From Dyella japonica DSM 16301 (lineage in GTDB: Bacteria; Pseudomonadota; Gammaproteobacteria; Xanthomonadales; Rhodanobacteraceae), in the NCBI RefSeq assembly GCF_001010355.1, contig NZ_JPLA01000030.1:62001-126000 (forward strand): a stretch of 64,000 nucleotides of DNA, in the 5' to 3' direction. A program made the position numbers and the translations under genes. Positions 19,026-28,402 of this stretch are shown here, piece by piece (position 1 is the stretch's first letter; each line of letters opens with the position of its first letter). The notes below the pieces were generated by a model. It was given only the letters and a program-made list of their open reading frames with translations, did not search any database and was not told the origin of the DNA.

Positions 19026-19099
19026 GCGGGTGTAGCTCAATGGTAGAGCTGTAGCTTCCCAAGCTACTGACGAGGGTTCGATTCCCTTCACCCGCTCCA
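19026..19099 (+). tRNA. tRNA-Gly, anticodon CCC
   Basis: 74 bases fold as a tRNA. The acceptor stem is GCGGGTG/CACCCGC, the D arm GCTC...GAGC, and the anticodon stem GTAGC/GCTAC with loop TTCCCAA (anticodon CCC, reading GGG). The T arm is GAGGG TTCGATTC CCTTC. The 3' CCA is encoded (19097-19099). Confidence 0.96.
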
Positions 19100-19172
19100 T
19101 TGTTTCTCCCGACCCCGTTGCTCTCGACCCCACCGAGCTCCCTACACGTAACCCTTGCGGCGTGCGCTGATC

Positions 19173-19628
19173 ATGGCGGATGTGACTACCCTCGGCTGGC
19201 GGGAGCGCTTGGCATTGCCGATGCTCGGCATTCCTCTGCTCAAGGCCAAGCTCGATACCGGTGCGCGTAGCAGTTCATTGCACGTGGACACGCTGGAAAG
19301 CTTCGTGCGCGCCGGCGATACATGGCTGCGTTTTTCAGTCACCGTGGGCGGGCGCCATCGTGTCGCCGTGACCTGCGAAACCCTCGCGCTGGACCGCCGT
19401 GCCGTCACCGATACGGGCGGACGGCGCACGCTGCGCTGGTTTATCCGCACCGACGTGGTGCTGGGCGGCGAGCGCTTTGCCGTCGACATCAATCTGACCG
19501 ACAGGCGCCATATGCTGTTTCCCATGCTGCTCGGGCGTAGCGCCTTGCACGGGCGATTCGCGGTGGATCCTGCGCTTTCCTACACACAGCCTCGACCCAT
19601 CCGGGCGGGCACGACGGGTGTTTCATGA
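19173..19628 (+). CDS. Retropepsin-like ATP-dependent zinc protease family protein (RimB-like)
   Basis: The 151-aa product belongs to the RimK-linked putative ATP-dependent zinc protease family. It shows the aspartic-protease-like motif [12 protein letters not shown] and the later segment [20 protein letters not shown]. Related proteins next to RimK (called RimB) are reported to remove glutamates added to ribosomal protein S6. Here it overlaps rimK by four bases (ATGA), supporting a paired role. The ATG at 19173 is preferred; a TTG at 19155 would add six residues. Confidence 0.85.
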   Translation: MADVTTLGWRERLALPMLGIPLLKAKLDTGARSSSLHVDTLESFVRAGDTWLRFSVTVGGRHRVAVTCETLALDRRAVTDTGGRRTLRWFIRTDVVLGGERFAVDINLTDRRHMLFPMLLGRSALHGRFAVDPALSYTQPRPIRAGTTGVS

Positions 19629-20542
19629 AGATTGCCATACTCTCGCGCAACACTCGTCTGTACTCGACGCAGCGCCTGGTCGATGTCGCGCGCGAGCGTG
19701 GACACGTGGTGCGCGTGCTCGATCCGCTGCGCTGCTACGTGCGCATTGCGCCGGGCAATATGTCCATCCGCTACAAGGGCAAGGCGATCAAGGGCATCGA
19801 TGCGGTGATCCCGCGCATCGGCGTCACCAGCACGTTTTACGGCACGGCCGTGCTGCGCCAGCTGGAAATGATGGGCGTCTACACGCCCAATACCTCCGAC
19901 TCGGTGTTGAGCGCACGCGACAAGCTGCGCTCGCTGCAGATCCTGGCGGCCAAGGGCCTGGACATGCCGGCCACGGTGTTCGGCGACAACCCGGATGACA
20001 CCGCCGACGTGCTGGCCATGCTGGGCGAGCCCCCGCACGTGATCAAGCTCAATGAAGGCAGCCAGGGCACCGGCGTGGTGCTGGCCGAGAAGCGCAGCGC
20101 CTCGCAGAGCGTGATCGAGGCCTTCCGCGGCCTTTACGCCAACTTCCTCGTGCAGGAGTTCATTGCCGAGGCCAAGGGCACCGATCTGCGTTGCTTCGTG
20201 GTGGGCAAGAAAGTGGTTGCGGCCATGCAGCGGGAGGCCAGTCCGGGCGAGTTCCGCGCCAACATCCATCGCGGGGCCACCGCCAAGGCCGCCACGCTGA
20301 GCGCCGAAGAGCGCCGGATTGCCGTACGCGCCGCCGCAGCCCTGGGTCTGGGGGTGGCCGGCGTGGACATGCTGCGCTCCAAGCGCGGTCCGCTGATCCT
20401 CGAAGTGAACGCCTCCCCCGGCCTGGAAGGCATCGAGGCCGCCACCGGCGTCAACGTGGCGGGGGCGATCATCCAGCTGCTGGAAAGCGAGTCGGGTGCC
20501 GCGGCGGTCCCCATCAAACGGCGTACCCAGCGGGCCGGTTGA
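19625..20542 (+). CDS. rimK: Ribosomal protein S6--L-glutamate ligase
   Basis: RimK is an ATP-grasp ligase that adds glutamates to the C-terminus of ribosomal protein S6. The 305-aa product begins [18 protein letters not shown] and has [26 protein letters not shown]-like ATP-grasp sequence (read as [17 protein letters not shown]), [15 protein letters not shown] and the metal-binding [12 protein letters not shown]. Length and motifs match the family closely. It is coupled to the RimB-like gene. Confidence 0.95.
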   Translation: MKIAILSRNTRLYSTQRLVDVARERGHVVRVLDPLRCYVRIAPGNMSIRYKGKAIKGIDAVIPRIGVTSTFYGTAVLRQLEMMGVYTPNTSDSVLSARDKLRSLQILAAKGLDMPATVFGDNPDDTADVLAMLGEPPHVIKLNEGSQGTGVVLAEKRSASQSVIEAFRGLYANFLVQEFIAEAKGTDLRCFVVGKKVVAAMQREASPGEFRANIHRGATAKAATLSAEERRIAVRAAAALGLGVAGVDMLRSKRGPLILEVNASPGLEGIEAATGVNVAGAIIQLLESESGAAAVPIKRRTQRAG

Positions 20543-20658
20543 GTTCATTTGTACAGGACTACCACTTTTGGCCTTTGACCCCGCGCCGAATCCCGGCCTA
20601 GCATGGGGGTTCCTGCAGGGCGCGTCCCGAGGGGGGATGCCGCAGGGTGGAGGAGTCA

Positions 20659-21144
20659 ATGAAGCGGAAGTACTGGCTGCCGGTCACGGCGGCGATGATG
20701 CTCGTGTTGCAGGTGGCGACGGTTCAAGCAAAGGAAACCAAGCCTGACGTCAAGGCCACTACCAAGGATGAATTCGCTGCGGTAGCCGACCATGTTCGTC
20801 AGCAGATGGCGCCGGGCGGTCGGTTTGATTCCGTGAAGGCGTCCGACCAGGCGACGGTTGACCGCGACCTCAGCAGCATGGAATCGCTGTACGACAAGTT
20901 CGGCACGGTCGACGCGATGGACCAGTCGGCCAAGATCGATCTCTACAACAAGCAGTCGGAAGTCAACGCGATCCTGACCCGCAACGACGCCGATCGCGAG
21001 GTGTGCGAGCAGGTCAAGCCGATGGGTTCGAACATTCCCAAGACGGTGTGCAAGACCCAGCGCGCGATCAACGAAGAGAACGACCAGTCACAGCGGATGA
21101 AGCAGGACATGATGAAGGTCCAGAATCCGCGTGGCGGCAGCTGA
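20659..21144 (+). CDS. Small secreted protein of unknown function
   Basis: The 161-aa product has a signal peptide (KYWLPVTAAMMLVLQVATVQA) and a mature, charged helical body. Near the C-terminus the motif CEQVKPMGSNIPKTVC places two cysteines around a GS-I-P core, a pattern seen in a poorly studied family of small secreted proteins in Xanthomonadales and Sphingomonadales. Start 20659 follows a strong GGTGGAGGAG site, so the four-residue longer form is not used. A terminator-like hairpin follows 134 bases past the stop. Confidence 0.75.
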   Translation: MKRKYWLPVTAAMMLVLQVATVQAKETKPDVKATTKDEFAAVADHVRQQMAPGGRFDSVKASDQATVDRDLSSMESLYDKFGTVDAMDQSAKIDLYNKQSEVNAILTRNDADREVCEQVKPMGSNIPKTVCKTQRAINEENDQSQRMKQDMMKVQNPRGGS

Positions 21145-21198
21145 GCCCGTTAACGGTGTTGTGAGTAGCGGTTAACCACCGTGTAACTGCACGGCACC

Positions 21199-21322
21199 TA
21201 TAAAGTCCCCACTGCAATTTGTTGGCACTTCCGTAAGGGCTGGTGACAGCAGATTTCGGTATCGGGGCAGTAGCTTGAGCCCAGGCGAGCGACCACGAGT
21301 CGAGCGGCCTGGGCTTTTTTCT
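21199..21322 (+). ncRNA. Candidate small RNA or long 3' UTR ending in a strong terminator
   Basis: TATAAA at 21199-21204 could be a -10 box, with no clear -35. It precedes about 110 non-coding bases that end in the terminator at 21278-21322. The stretch lies between the small secreted protein gene and the response regulator. It may equally be the 3' end of the upstream transcript or an attenuated leader. Confidence 0.35.
21278..21322 (+). terminator. Rho-independent terminator
   Basis: AGCCCAGG (21278-21285) pairs with CCTGGGCT (21308-21315), with a further inner hairpin (CGAC/GTCG), and a run of six T follows. It separates the secreted protein gene from the two-component system. Confidence 0.85.
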
Positions 21323-21436
21323 TGCCCGATGCCCGGCCTCGTTCAGCTTTCTGGCCGCCGAGGCCCCTTTCCCCACCACAAGCTTGTTAAGCTTGTTGCC
21401 TCGGCCGGCCTCACGCCGGCTGCGTATGGAGGACGC

Positions 21437-22123
21437 ATGCGCGTACTGGTGATCGAAGACAACAGCGATATCGCCACCAACATCGGCGATTATCTGGAAG
21501 ACCGCGGCCATGTGGTCGATTTCGCCGGCGATGGCGTCACGGGGCTGCATCTGGCCGTCGTGCATGACTTCGACGTGATCGTGCTCGACCTGACCCTGCC
21601 AGGCATGGATGGCCTGGACGTGGCCCGCAAGCTGCGCCACGAGGCCCACAAGCAGACGCCGATCCTCATGCTCACCGCGCGCGATGCGCTGGAGCAGAAG
21701 CTCACTGGCTTTGAGTCCGGCGCCGACGACTACATGACCAAGCCGTTCGCCCTGCAGGAACTGGCAGCGCGCCTGGAAGTGCTGGCGCGCCGCGGCAAGG
21801 GTCCGCAGAGCCGCGTCCTCAAGGTGGGCGATCTCACCTATAACCTCGACACCCTAACGGTGACCCGTGAAGGCAAGTCGATCCAGCTCAACCCGATCGG
21901 GCTGAAGCTGCTGCAGGCCCTGATGGAGGCGAGCCCTTCGGTGGTGACCCGCCAGGACCTGGAACAGCGCGTGTGGGGCGAAGAACTGCCCGACAGCGAT
22001 TCGTTGCGCGTGCATATCCATGGTCTGCGTGCAGCCATCGACAAGCCGTTCGACAAGCCGCTGATCCACACGCGTCACGGTATCGGTTATCGAATGGTCG
22101 AACCGGATGCAGTCCAGGCGTAA
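21437..22123 (+). CDS. OmpR/PhoP-family response regulator
   Basis: The 228-aa product has a receiver domain with the acidic pair (IEDN, residues 6-9), phospho-acceptor D51 in VIVLDLTLPGMDG and the conserved Lys in TKPFALQEL. A C-terminal winged-helix DNA-binding domain ends LIHTRHGIGYRM. ATG 21437 is chosen because GGAGGA precedes it and the receiver starts at once. The histidine kinase gene overlaps its last 17 bases, so the two form one system. Target genes and signal are unknown. Confidence 0.93.
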   Translation: MRVLVIEDNSDIATNIGDYLEDRGHVVDFAGDGVTGLHLAVVHDFDVIVLDLTLPGMDGLDVARKLRHEAHKQTPILMLTARDALEQKLTGFESGADDYMTKPFALQELAARLEVLARRGKGPQSRVLKVGDLTYNLDTLTVTREGKSIQLNPIGLKLLQALMEASPSVVTRQDLEQRVWGEELPDSDSLRVHIHGLRAAIDKPFDKPLIHTRHGIGYRMVEPDAVQA

Positions 22124-23393
22124 GCTCAGGTTCCGCCTGGTCGTCTCCTTCGCGCTGTTCGGTTTCGGCCTCAGCGCGTTGTTTGCGTTTGCGGCGTTGA
22201 ATATTCGCAGTCGGGTGGAGGACCAGTTGGTCAACTCCAGCCTGATTGACGATGCGAAATACGCCAACCAGTTTGCCCAGGCGCATCCCGATGCGCCCGG
22301 ACCCGGGTCGCGTCTGATCACGGGCATGACCAAGAGCGAGCGCACGCTCTACAAGGCTCCGTTGACGTGGCAGAACCTGGATACAGGTGTGCACGACATC
22401 AACGAAGTGGCAGACGACGGCACGCAGCACCACTACAAGCTGGCGGTGTATCGCGAGAACGGCATCATCAGCTTTGTCCGCTACGACGTATCGCGTGAAG
22501 AGCTGGGCAAGCGTCAGCTGGTCATCAGCGTGATTGCCGCGGTGTTCCTGTTTGGTCTGTTGTCGTTGGTGCTCGGTTTTTGGCTGTCGCGCAAGGTGCT
22601 CAAGCCGGTCAGCGAACTGGCGCGTCGATTGCGCGACTTCCGCAAGAACGGCAAAGCCGAACCGCTGGCACCGCATTTTGCCGATGACGAAGTGGGCGAA
22701 CTCGCCTTTGCACTCGATGAATACTCGCAACGCCTCACCGCGATGGTGGAGCGCGACCGCGAGTTCAACTCCGACGTGAGCCATGAGCTGCGCACGCCGC
22801 TGGCGGTCATTTCCAGCACCACCGAACTGCTGCAGGGCTCGCCCGATCTGACCGACAAGTTGCGCGAGCGCCTCAAGCGCATCGAGCGCTCGTCGCGTCA
22901 GGCGACCGAACTGATCGAGGCCTTGCTGCTGCTGTCGCGTGCGGAACGCCGTGGCCCTACGCGTGGCGAAACCACCGACGTGTGCAAGGTGGCCTCGGAC
23001 GTGATCGAAAGCCAGCGTCCGCAGATGCGCGACAAGCCGCTGGAAGTGGAGTTGCGCGTCAAGCATTCGGCGAGCATCAACGCGCCGGCGTCAGTGCTGG
23101 CGGTGGCGCTCACCAACCTGATCGGCAATGCCATCAAGTACACGCTCGAAGGGCGTGTCACGGTAGAGGTGAGCGCCGATCGCATCGAAGTGATCGACAC
23201 CGGCCCGGGCATCAAACCGGAAGATGCCGAACGACTGTTCCAGCGTGGCGTGCGCGGCGAAGGTGCCGGTGGCAGTGGCGCGGGGCTGGGCCTGGCGATC
23301 GTGCGTCGCTTGTGTGATCTCTACGGCTGGGATGTGTCGATGCGTCCACGCACCGATACCAATGGTGCCGTCGCGAGCATCGTCTTCGGCTGA
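22107..23393 (+). CDS. Sensor histidine kinase
   Basis: The 428-aa inner-membrane kinase has a transmembrane helix at about residues 9-30, a periplasmic sensor region of about 110 residues, a second helix at about 140-165 and a HAMP-like linker. The HisKA domain has H226 in FNSDVSHELRTP. The ATPase domain shows N (LIGNAIKYT), G1 (VIDTGPGI) and G2 (GSGAGLGLAIV) boxes. It partners with the overlapping response regulator. The sensor region matches no ligand-binding domain I can name. Confidence 0.92.
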   Translation: MQSRRKLRFRLVVSFALFGFGLSALFAFAALNIRSRVEDQLVNSSLIDDAKYANQFAQAHPDAPGPGSRLITGMTKSERTLYKAPLTWQNLDTGVHDINEVADDGTQHHYKLAVYRENGIISFVRYDVSREELGKRQLVISVIAAVFLFGLLSLVLGFWLSRKVLKPVSELARRLRDFRKNGKAEPLAPHFADDEVGELAFALDEYSQRLTAMVERDREFNSDVSHELRTPLAVISSTTELLQGSPDLTDKLRERLKRIERSSRQATELIEALLLLSRAERRGPTRGETTDVCKVASDVIESQRPQMRDKPLEVELRVKHSASINAPASVLAVALTNLIGNAIKYTLEGRVTVEVSADRIEVIDTGPGIKPEDAERLFQRGVRGEGAGGSGAGLGLAIVRRLCDLYGWDVSMRPRTDTNGAVASIVFG

Positions 23394-23405
23394 GCCCTCA
23401 ACGCT

Positions 23406-23474
23406 GTAGGAGCGCACCCTGTGCGCGACCCGGCGCTTGCGCGGCGTTGGATCGCGCACAGGGTGCGCTCCTAC
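23406..23474. repeat. REP-like inverted pair 1
   Basis: Two copies of GTAGGAGCGCACCCTGTGCG (plus CGA) face each other (23406-23428 and 23452-23474). Each copy also contains its own hairpin GCGCAC-CCT-GTGCGC. The element lies between the convergent kinase gene and ilvE and may also act as a transcription end. Confidence 0.9.
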
Positions 23475-23496
23475 ATTCAATCGAGAGGCGGCCGGA

Positions 23497-24414
23497 TCAA
23501 AGCGGCTCCAACCAACCCCACTGGTCGTTGGTCTTGCCATTGAACAGACCAAAGAACAGCTCCTGCAGGCGACGCGTCACGCGGCCGGCCTTGCCGCTGC
23601 CGATCTGCTTGCCGTCCACCGCGCGGATCGGGGTGATTTCCGCCGCCGTACCGCACATCAGCAGTTCGTCGCACAGGTAGAGGTATTCGCGCGGGATATC
23701 GCGTTCGACCACTTCGATGCCGTCTTCGCGGGCCAGCGTCTTGATCGTGTCGCGCGTGATGCCGGTGAGGATGGATGCGCTGGCCGGGGTGGTGTGCAGA
23801 ACGCCGTCGAACACCAGGAACAGGTTTTCGCCCGCGCCTTCGCTGAGCAGGCCGCTGGAAGCCATGGCGATGCCTTCGCCGAAGCCCAGGCGGCGTGCTT
23901 CACGCGCGATCAACTGGCCGGAAAGGTAATTGCCGCCGGCCTTGGCGCCGGCCGGAATGGTGTTGGGCGCAAAGCGCTGCCAGCTCGATACGCAGGCATC
24001 GATGCCGTTTTCCAGCGCCTCGGGGCCGAGGTACGGACCCATCGGCCATGCGGCCACGGCCACATCGATCGGCGTTTCCGCCGACAGGCCGAAACCACCC
24101 AGGCCGCGGTAGGCCACCGGGCGCAGGTAGGCCGCGTTGAGGCCGTTCTTGCGGACGACTTCGCGGCAGGCGGCAGCGAGCTCATCCTGCGAGTAGGGCA
24201 CGACCATGTCGTAGATCTTGGCCGACTGGTAGAGGCGCTTGAGGTGATCGGTCAGGCGGAAAATCGCCGCGCCGTCCGGCGTGGCATAACTGCGGATGCC
24301 TTCGAACACCGACGAGCCATAGTGCAGCGCATGCGCCATCACGTGGGTGGTGGCGTCTTGCCAGGGCTTGATGGCACCGTTCTGCCAGATCCAATCGGGG
24401 TACTGCTGCGCCAT
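23497..24414 (-). CDS. ilvE: Branched-chain amino acid aminotransferase
   Basis: IlvE is a PLP fold-type IV enzyme that transfers the amino group between glutamate and the keto acids of Leu, Ile and Val. The 305-aa product has WQNGAIKPWQDA, HYGSSVFEGIRSY, LRPVAYRG, the PLP lysine in AKAGGNYLSG (about K158), EGAGENLFLV and TGITRDTI. ATG 24414 is chosen because GGAG precedes it and the family N-terminus starts there; an upstream in-frame start adds 33 unlike residues. It stands alone. Confidence 0.95.
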   Translation of the reverse strand: MAQQYPDWIWQNGAIKPWQDATTHVMAHALHYGSSVFEGIRSYATPDGAAIFRLTDHLKRLYQSAKIYDMVVPYSQDELAAACREVVRKNGLNAAYLRPVAYRGLGGFGLSAETPIDVAVAAWPMGPYLGPEALENGIDACVSSWQRFAPNTIPAGAKAGGNYLSGQLIAREARRLGFGEGIAMASSGLLSEGAGENLFLVFDGVLHTTPASASILTGITRDTIKTLAREDGIEVVERDIPREYLYLCDELLMCGTAAEITPIRAVDGKQIGSGKAGRVTRRLQELFFGLFNGKTNDQWGWLEPL

Positions 24415-24491
24415 GGGGGATCTCCGGGGAAAAATCGCGCCATGATACCGCGGCGGCGGCGTGGGCGATTTTGCGCAGCACCAATGCGGGG

Positions 24492-25100
24492 TCAGCCCGA
24501 AGCGCGCAACCACAGGCAGCCGGAGCGCCGCACCACACCGAAGCGGGTTTCATGCGCCACGCCGCTGGCGTCGGCCGAGGCCGTGCGTACGACCAGCTGT
24601 TGGTCCCCCGCCGACGCGGGAGGCGACCGCGTCGCATCGGCGCCAGGCGAGGTGAACAGAGGGTCGTCACTGGATGCTGGCGGCCCTTCGTTTTCCGATG
24701 CGGTGCCGATGTCGAGCAGGGGGCGCTGCATCAGCGAGCCCAGCGAGCGGATATCCGCGACCACGGCATCACGGCCGTAGCCGTTCCAGATCATCAGGCC
24801 GGCGAGTCGATTGGGGTCGCGCGCCGCGAACGCGTCGATCATGCCCTGGCGCAGCTCGGCCACCGAGGTGGCGCAGCTTACCGGTGGCGGCGTGGTCGTC
24901 GGGATGGTCGAGACGGCCTGCGTCACCGGCGGTTTCGCGCTGGGGGTTGGCGTGGCCACCGGCGTCGCCTGCAAGGCAGCGCAGGGCTGATCGGTGAACA
25001 ACGGATTGCCGTCCGCGCCGATGCAGCGATGGATGCCATCCTGCGCGATGGCGCAGAGCGGCAACAGGAACAGCAGCAGCGCACATCCGATTCGCTTCAT
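24492..25100 (-). CDS. Secreted DUF4124-like protein
   Basis: The 202-aa product has a signal peptide (IGCALLLFLLPLCAIA). A short DUF4124-like segment follows (DGIHRCIGADGNPLFTDQPC), a domain frequent in secreted proteins of this group. Then come a Pro/Thr-rich linker and a C-terminal part with no recognised fold. Cysteines at both ends of the N-terminal domain may pair. It lies between metF and ilvE on the same strand with clear gaps, so co-transcription is uncertain. Function unknown. Confidence 0.75.
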   Translation of the reverse strand: MKRIGCALLLFLLPLCAIAQDGIHRCIGADGNPLFTDQPCAALQATPVATPTPSAKPPVTQAVSTIPTTTPPPVSCATSVAELRQGMIDAFAARDPNRLAGLMIWNGYGRDAVVADIRSLGSLMQRPLLDIGTASENEGPPASSDDPLFTSPGADATRSPPASAGDQQLVVRTASADASGVAHETRFGVVRRSGCLWLRASG

Positions 25101-25128
25101 CCAGCGAGCTTACGCCCGCTCTCGTTGC

Positions 25129-25956
25129 TTATCCGTGCAGCCGGTCGAGGATCGCGAGCGTGGCCCGTGCGCGGTTCAAGGTATAGAAATGCAGCGACGG
25201 CGCGCCGCCTTCCAGCAAGCGGCGGCACATTTGCGCCACCACGTCGGCACCCAGCTCGCGGATCGAGGCGGCATCGTCGCCATGGGCCAGCATGCGCTTG
25301 GCGATCCAGCGCGGAATCTCCGCGCCGCAGCCATCGGAGAAACGCTTGAGCTGCGAGTAATTGGAGATCGGCATGATGCCGGGCACGATCGGCACGTTCA
25401 CGCCAAGCCGCCGCACGTCGTCGACGAAGCGAAAATACGCATCGGCGTTGAAGAAGTATTGGGTGATCGCGCCATCGGCGCCGGCGTCGACCTTGGCCTT
25501 GAAATGGCGAAGGTCGGCCAGCGCATCGTCGGCCTGCGGATGCATTTCCGGATAGGCGGCCACTTCGATATGGAAGTGATCACCCGAATGCTCGCGGATG
25601 AAACGCACCAGTTCGGCGGCATAACGGAAGTCGCCGGGCGTGGCCATGCCCGAGGGAAGGTCGCCACGCAGGGCGACAATGCGGCGATAGCCGGCGGCGC
25701 GGTAGTCGTCCAGCAGTGCGCCCAGCTCGGCGCGCGTTCCGCCCACGCAGGAAAGATGCGGCGCCACGCTGAAGCCGTGGTCGGTGTGCAGCCGATGCAC
25801 GGTTTCACCGGTGTAGCTCAGCGTTGACCCGCCTGCACCAAACGTCACCGAGACGTACTCGGGCGAACGCGACTTCAGCAGCGCAGCGGCCTGGTCGAGT
25901 TGGGCGCGCTGTTCGTCGGTCTTGGGCGGGAAGAACTCAAAGCTGAAGCTCGACAT
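25129..25956 (-). CDS. metF: 5,10-methylenetetrahydrofolate reductase
   Basis: MetF reduces methylene-THF to methyl-THF, the methyl donor for methionine synthesis, using FAD and NADH. The 275-aa product starts MSSFSFEFFPPKTDEQ with the catalytic Glu at residue 7. It then shows VSVTFGAGGSTLSYT, PHLSCVG, ALRGDLPSG, GADGAITQYFFN and PIVPGIMPI. Start 25956 gives the normal family N-terminus; the longer frame runs through the operator-like leader. That leader (25989-26019) resembles the one before metK. Confidence 0.96.
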   Translation of the reverse strand: MSSFSFEFFPPKTDEQRAQLDQAAALLKSRSPEYVSVTFGAGGSTLSYTGETVHRLHTDHGFSVAPHLSCVGGTRAELGALLDDYRAAGYRRIVALRGDLPSGMATPGDFRYAAELVRFIREHSGDHFHIEVAAYPEMHPQADDALADLRHFKAKVDAGADGAITQYFFNADAYFRFVDDVRRLGVNVPIVPGIMPISNYSQLKRFSDGCGAEIPRWIAKRMLAHGDDAASIRELGADVVAQMCRRLLEGGAPSLHFYTLNRARATLAILDRLHG

Positions 25957-25988
25957 CGGGGTGGTCCCTGCGGTGGCGGTGGTCGAGA

Positions 25989-26019
25989 GTATATATCTCT
26001 TTCTCGCGATATAGAGATG
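25989..26019 (-). promoter_or_regulatory. Operator-like inverted repeat upstream of metF, shared with metK
   Basis: The 31 bases start GTATATATC and end GATA-T-AGAGATG on the + strand. The element contains TATATC-N10-GATATA when read from the metF strand. It matches the metK leader at 47639-47670 at most positions, mainly at both ends. It lies 33 bases before the metF start. It may bind a repressor sensing SAM or SAH, or fold as RNA. Confidence 0.6.
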
Positions 26020-26086
26020 TCTGTAGAGGGGCCGCCGCTGCCGCCCCGCCTGCGACAAAGCGCGGCAGCGGAATCGGGCCTCGCCA

Positions 26087-26100
26087 TTGATCCAGATCAA
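26087..26100 (+). promoter_or_regulatory. FNR/ANR box upstream of ccoN
   Basis: TTGATCCAGATCAA is a perfect match to the TTGAT-N4-ATCAA consensus bound by FNR/ANR-type oxygen sensors. It is centred about 70 bases before the ccoN ATG, which would suit class II activation of the cbb3 operon under low oxygen. Confidence 0.85.
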
Positions 26101-26162
26101 TTGGCCACTTCCACCCGGCCCCCAGACTTCCACCCGTTCAGTTATGCCTAGGAGTGGGCTTC

Positions 26163-27608
26163 ATGGTGGGCGTCGAGGGGAGTTACAACGACAAGGTCAT
26201 ACGGCAGTTTTCCGTGATGACCGTGGTCTGGGGTGTGGTCGGCATGCTGGTGGGCGTCTACATCGCCGCCCAGCTGTACTGGCCCGCCCTCAATTTCGAT
26301 ATCCCGTGGCTCAGCTACGGCCGACTGCGCCCACTGCATACCAATGCGGTGATTTTTGCGTTCGGCGGCTGCGCGTTGTTCGCCACCAGCCTGTACACCG
26401 TGCAGCGCACCTGCCATGTGCGGCTGATCTCCGACAAGCTCGCCTCGTTCGTGTTCTGGGGTTGGCAGCTGGTGATCGTGGCGGCGGCGATTTCGCTGCC
26501 GCTGGGCTATACGCAGGGCAAGGAATACGCCGAGCTCGAGTGGCCGATCGATATCCTGATCACCATCGTGTGGGTGGCGTACGCGGTGCTGTTCTTCGGC
26601 ACCATTGCCAAGCGCAAGGTCAAGCACATCTACGTCGCCAACTGGTTCTACGGCGCGTACATCATCACCATCGCGCTGTTGCACATCGTCAACAACCTGG
26701 CCATCCCGGCCGGCCCGATGAAGTCGTACTCGGTGTACTCGGGTGCGGTCGATGCGATGGTGCAGTGGTGGTACGGCCATAACGCCGTGGGCTTTTTCCT
26801 GACCACCGCCTTCCTCGGCATGATGTATTACTTCGTGCCCAAGCAGGCTGACCGCCCGATCTATTCGTACCGCCTGTCGATCGTGCACTTCTGGGCATTG
26901 ATCGCCATCTACATGTGGGCCGGCCCGCATCACCTGCAGTACACCGCGCTGCCCGACTGGGCGCAGAACCTGGGCATGGTGTTCTCGCTGGTGTTGCTGG
27001 CGCCGTCGTGGGGCGGTGCGATCAACGGCATCCTCACGCTGTCGGGCGTCTGGTACAAGCTGCGCACCGATCCGATCCTGAAGTTCCTCGTCGTCTCGCT
27101 CTCGTTCTACATGATGAGCACGTTCGAGGGACCGATGATGTCGATCAAGACGGTCAACTCGCTCAGCCACTACACCGACTGGACCATCGGCCACGTGCAT
27201 GCCGGTGCACTGGGCTGGGTCGCGATGATCTCGATCGGCTCCATTTACGCGATGCTGCCGCGCCTGCTGCGCCTGCCCAAGATGTACTCGGTCAAATTGA
27301 TCGACGTGCACTTCTGGCTGCACACCATCGGCGTGGTGGTCTACATCGCCGCGATGTGGATTGCCGGCGTCACGCAGGGCCTGATGTGGCGCGCCACCGA
27401 TCCCGATACCGGCACGCTGACCTATGCCTTCGTCGAAGCACTCAATGCCACCAAGCCGTATTACGTGGTGCGCGTGGGCGGCGGCGTGATCGTGCTGGCC
27501 GGCATGCTGGTGATGGCATGGAACACGTTCAAGACATTCCGCCTGGCCGCCGCGAGCACCGAGCCGCAACCGCTGCTTGCGCCCGACGCCGCCGACGCCC
27601 GTGCCTGA
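26163..27608 (+). CDS. ccoN: cbb3-type cytochrome c oxidase subunit I
   Basis: CcoN is the catalytic heme-copper subunit of the high-affinity cbb3 oxidase in the inner membrane. The 481-aa product has about 12 helices and conserved histidine-bearing segments: [42 protein letters not shown] and [10 protein letters not shown]. The start is set at ATG 26163, eight bases after AGGAG; a GTG at 26154 falls inside that site. It leads ccoNOQP and is preceded by an FNR box. Confidence 0.97.
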   Translation: MVGVEGSYNDKVIRQFSVMTVVWGVVGMLVGVYIAAQLYWPALNFDIPWLSYGRLRPLHTNAVIFAFGGCALFATSLYTVQRTCHVRLISDKLASFVFWGWQLVIVAAAISLPLGYTQGKEYAELEWPIDILITIVWVAYAVLFFGTIAKRKVKHIYVANWFYGAYIITIALLHIVNNLAIPAGPMKSYSVYSGAVDAMVQWWYGHNAVGFFLTTAFLGMMYYFVPKQADRPIYSYRLSIVHFWALIAIYMWAGPHHLQYTALPDWAQNLGMVFSLVLLAPSWGGAINGILTLSGVWYKLRTDPILKFLVVSLSFYMMSTFEGPMMSIKTVNSLSHYTDWTIGHVHAGALGWVAMISIGSIYAMLPRLLRLPKMYSVKLIDVHFWLHTIGVVVYIAAMWIAGVTQGLMWRATDPDTGTLTYAFVEALNATKPYYVVRVGGGVIVLAGMLVMAWNTFKTFRLAAASTEPQPLLAPDAADARA

Positions 27609-27618
27609 AGGAACAGAC

Positions 27619-28260
27619 ATGAGCCAGACACACGCAAAACTCGAAAAAAACATCGGCTTGATGGGCATCCTGGTGGCAGTCGCCGTCTCCTTCGGCGGTC
27701 TCGCCGAAATCGTGCCGTTGATGTTCCAGGCGGAAACGATCAAGCCGCTACCCGGCATCAAGCCGTATCCCGCGCTGGAACTGGCGGGCCGCGACGTGTA
27801 CATCCGCGAAGGCTGCTACAACTGCCATTCGCAGATGGTGCGCACGCTGCGCTTTGAGACCGAGCGCTACGGTCACTATTCGCTGGCCGGCGAATCGGTC
27901 TACGACCATCCGTTCCAGTGGGGCAGCAAGCGCACCGGTCCGGACCTGGCGCGCGTCGGTTTGCGCGGCTATTCCGACGACTGGCATCGCGCCCATCTGC
28001 ACAACCCGCGCGACGTCGTGCCGGAATCCAATATGCCCGGCTATCCGTGGCTGGCGGACAACAAGCTCGATGGCAATGAGGTGGCCACGCATATGCGGGC
28101 ACTCAAGCGCATCGGCGATCCGTACAGCGAGGAAGACATCGCGGGCGCAGCCAAGGCCGTCGAGGGCAAGACCGAGCTCGACGCCGTGGTGGCCTATCTG
28201 CAGGCGCTGGGCACGCATGTGTCGCAGGCCGACATGCAGGCTGCCGAGGGAGCGGAGTGA
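27619..28260 (+). CDS. ccoO: cbb3-type cytochrome c oxidase subunit II (monoheme cytochrome c)
   Basis: CcoO passes electrons from CcoP to CcoN. The 213-aa product has one N-terminal membrane anchor ([21 protein letters not shown]) and one covalent heme site, C66-Y-N-C-H70, followed by [27 protein letters not shown] supplies the distal Met. It starts 10 bases after ccoN. ATG 27619 gives the family N-terminus. Confidence 0.97.
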   Translation: MSQTHAKLEKNIGLMGILVAVAVSFGGLAEIVPLMFQAETIKPLPGIKPYPALELAGRDVYIREGCYNCHSQMVRTLRFETERYGHYSLAGESVYDHPFQWGSKRTGPDLARVGLRGYSDDWHRAHLHNPRDVVPESNMPGYPWLADNKLDGNEVATHMRALKRIGDPYSEEDIAGAAKAVEGKTELDAVVAYLQALGTHVSQADMQAAEGAE

Positions 28261-28261
28261 C

Positions 28262-28402
28262 ATGGTTCCAGGACTGATTACCGGTTTCTTGTTGGTGCTC
28301 TTTGTCGGCGCCTGCATCTGGATCTGGCGGCCGGGCACCAAGCCCGCGATGGATGCCGCCGCGCTCATGCCGCTGGAAGATGACAAGGAGGAACTCGCAT
28401 GA
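28262..28402 (+). CDS. ccoQ: cbb3-type oxidase small subunit CcoQ
   Basis: A 46-aa protein with one membrane helix (GLITGFLLVLFVGACIWIW) and a short acidic tail (PLEDDKEELA). This is the size, position and pattern of CcoQ, which helps stabilise the complex. It starts one base after the ccoO stop and overlaps ccoP by four bases. Confidence 0.88.
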   Translation: MVPGLITGFLLVLFVGACIWIWRPGTKPAMDAAALMPLEDDKEELA

